Part shown: positions 5,668 to 6,548 of the stretch, piece by piece
How the letters are laid out: each line of letters starts with the position of its first letter
Position numbering within the stretch: the stretch's first letter is position 1
Origin: Syntrophomonadaceae bacterium
Lineage (GTDB): Bacteria; Bacillota; Dethiobacteria; DTU022
NCBI GenBank assembly: GCA_007119335.1
Contig: SKPU01000220.1
Span: forward strand, 1 to 6,548
Direction of reading: 5' to 3'
DNA length: 6,548 nucleotides
Position numbers and translations under genes: made by a program
Notes under the pieces: generated by a model
Databases searched by the model: none
Seen by the model: the letters and a program-made list of their open reading frames with translations, nothing else
What the model was told of the DNA's origin: nothing

Positions 5668-5890
5668 CCATACTGCACAAAATAAAATCTAATCCAAATA
5701 ACTCTGATTGTTATGGCCGTTCAAAGGTAATCCCGGACTATCAAATGTTCCACCGATAAACTGGCTTTTAAAAGGAAGAAAGACCCAGAAAAACCGGTCT
5801 AGTTAGCAAAACAAATTCGCCATTGTCACAAGGATAACCCGGCCGTTTAGTCCAACAGTTCATCTTACTCTTATAGTATGAACAGCACCA
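5668..5890. other. Non-coding stretch between transporter promoter and repeat copy 2
   Basis: I see no supportable gene, RNA or clear hairpin here. The longest item of note is a 31-codon minus-strand ORF (5863-5768, starting MNCWTKRPGYPCD) without a convincing SD or homology; I do not call it. The stretch may be decayed sequence left by mobile elements, given the repeat and the transposase to the right. Confidence 0.4.
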
Positions 5891-5993
5891 ACGTGTCTGG
5901 GGACGGTTCTCCTGACAACTTTTTCTTGGACAAATGGGTTTATAGGGTTGACTGATTAATAAATTAGTGTGTTAAGAGAACCGTCCCCTTAAC
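5891..5993. repeat. Palindromic repeat element, copy 2 (REP/MITE-like)
   Basis: GGGGACGGTTCTC (5899-5911) pairs perfectly with GAGAACCGTCCCC (5976-5988). After one mismatch, five further pairs, one of them G-U, extend the stem to 5917/5970, leaving a 52-base loop. It aligns with the copy at 2406-2500, from ACGTNTCNGGGG on the left to CCCCTTAAC on the right. It is about 8 bases longer in the middle and has the same orientation. It lies between the transposase 3' end and the transporter promoter. Confidence 0.75.
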
Positions 5994-6061
5994 TCCCAGA
6001 GGGTTTTATTTCTTGGTATAACTTTCATGATGAATCGTATTAACCTTAACTATTCCTCAAA

Positions 6062-6089
6062 ATTACTACCCTCCTACGTGGGTAGTAAT
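6062..6089 (-). terminator. Hairpin downstream of the transposase, possible weak terminator
   Basis: ATTACTACCC (6062-6071) and GGGTAGTAAT (6080-6089) are a perfect 10-bp inverted repeat with an 8-base loop. On the minus strand the stem runs into TTTTG, a weak T-run. It lies about 110 bases after the transposase stop. On the plus strand no T-run follows. It could also be a protein-binding palindrome or part of the insertion sequence end. Confidence 0.4.
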
Positions 6090-6197
6090 AGATTCAGAAT
6101 AGATTTCTCGATTCGTCTTTAGCTTAACTTCCCCCTCCTGTGACGTAATAAGATCTTTCAAAATCATTGATTTTTAAGGCTTTTCGAACAAGGGGTA
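6090..6197. other. Non-coding region containing the presumed insertion sequence end
   Basis: No gene is seen here. A short palindrome AAAATCA-T-TGATTTT lies at 6160-6174, 24 bases past the transposase stop. The terminal inverted repeat of the insertion sequence should be near here, but its partner is beyond the right edge, so the boundary and any target duplication cannot be placed. Confidence 0.35.
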
Positions 6198-6548
6198 TTA
6201 TGATTTCATTAGACTACGCCGGTGCTGTTCAATGCTTCGCCACCAGCCCAGCTTTTCGATTTGAGCTTTAATACCTTTACCGGTTTTGCCCAAAGACCAC
6301 TGCCACTCGGAGCTGGAATGATCTCCTACCGTAACAGTAAAAGCAGACAATTTAAGCTTGTCCCAATCTCTGAGCATCGGTACGCACTCCCGGGTGATGT
6401 CGCAAGCCCTGCACTCAAGTTCAATTTTTTTCACCAGGTAATAAGCAAGAAAACAGATCAGCGCGTGCGCTCTGATTCTGCGACGCCTGTAATGAAAGAC
6501 AGGGCGGATGGATAAAAAGCTTTTAATGTTGCGGAAAGCTCTTTCAAC
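6198..6548 (-). mobile_element. IS4/IS1634-type DDE transposase, C-terminal 116 residues (cut by window edge)
   Basis: The minus-strand frame is open from the right edge to TAA 6200-6198. It begins VERAFRNIKSFLSIRPVFH, followed by RIRAHALICFLAYYLV. This is the C-terminal signature of IS4-superfamily transposases. The E at residue 2 and K at residue 9 fit the E-x6-K half of the Y-x2-R-x3-E-x6-K motif, so E2 would be the last catalytic acid of the DDE triad. The SIRPVFH...RIRAH stretch is typical of IS1634-like and related members. The tail after it (three Cys at about residues 50-62, then a Trp-rich end) is less conserved. The first Met codon inside the window (6434) is internal, so a start there would wrongly discard the catalytic part. 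The start codon and the other two acids lie outside the window. No disruption is seen, so the element may be intact. Confidence 0.8.

Noticed and set aside
5768..5863. A 31-codon minus-strand ORF with two Cys residues
   Set aside because: There is no convincing SD or promoter, no homology I recognise, and a chance frame of this length is common.
5878..5958. A short plus-strand ORF starting MNSTNVSGDGSPD
   Set aside because: It is mostly translation of the palindromic repeat; such GDGSP tails arise whenever a frame runs into this repeat.
6222..6515. A 97-codon plus-strand ORF at the right edge
   Set aside because: It is antisense to the transposase frame, which has clear IS4-type motifs; the ORF itself resembles nothing.
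1..6548. CRISPR array, tRNA, rRNA, toxin-antitoxin or defence system
   Set aside because: No regularly spaced direct repeats, cloverleaf-like sequence or paired small genes of known type were seen on either strand.

Overview
The window looks like chromosomal DNA of a Bacillota (Clostridia-like) bacterium. The reasons are AG-rich Shine-Dalgarno (SD) sites, AT-rich -10 boxes, mid-range GC, the protein families present, and a palindromic repeat of the 'GGGGACGGTTCTC' type that I associate with clostridial genomes. The species cannot be named from this sequence.

Layout from left to right. (1) Positions 1-179 hold the C-terminal end of an Smr-domain (MutS2-type) protein whose frame appears broken near position 15. 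(2) A 270-base non-coding stretch carries a promoter-like -10 box and a leader hairpin. One arm of that hairpin is also perfectly complementary to the SD of the next gene. (3) Positions 450-2378 (+) encode an exported class C beta-lactamase/PBP-type serine hydrolase with a four-helix membrane tail. (4) Positions 2375-2500, between two convergent genes, hold two abutting hairpins; the second is copy 1 of a roughly 95-bp palindromic repeat. (5) Positions 2496-3302 (-) encode a HAD-IIA (NagD-like) phosphatase, possibly preceded by a 13-codon leader ORF. (6) Positions 3403-4194 (+), divergent from it, encode a cytoplasmic glycerophosphodiester phosphodiesterase, which may actually start at an ATT codon behind a strong SD. 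(7) Positions 4236-5579 (-) encode a 12-helix MFS transporter of the GPH/SLC45-like sugar type, with its own terminator. (8) Positions 5589-6197 are non-coding and hold the transporter promoter, repeat copy 2 (5891-5993) and another hairpin. (9) From 6198 to the right edge (-) is the C-terminal 116 residues of an IS4/IS1634-type DDE transposase whose start lies outside the window.

How the genes may work together: the divergent phosphodiesterase and phosphatase could act in sequence (glycerophosphodiester to glycerol-3-phosphate to glycerol), but this rests on family knowledge and gene order only. The serine hydrolase and the transporter look like independent single-gene units. I found no CRISPR array, no tRNA or rRNA, and no defence or phage cassette. 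The most interesting signals are small: the possible SD-sequestering switch, the possible ATT start, the leader ORF and the paired palindromic repeats.
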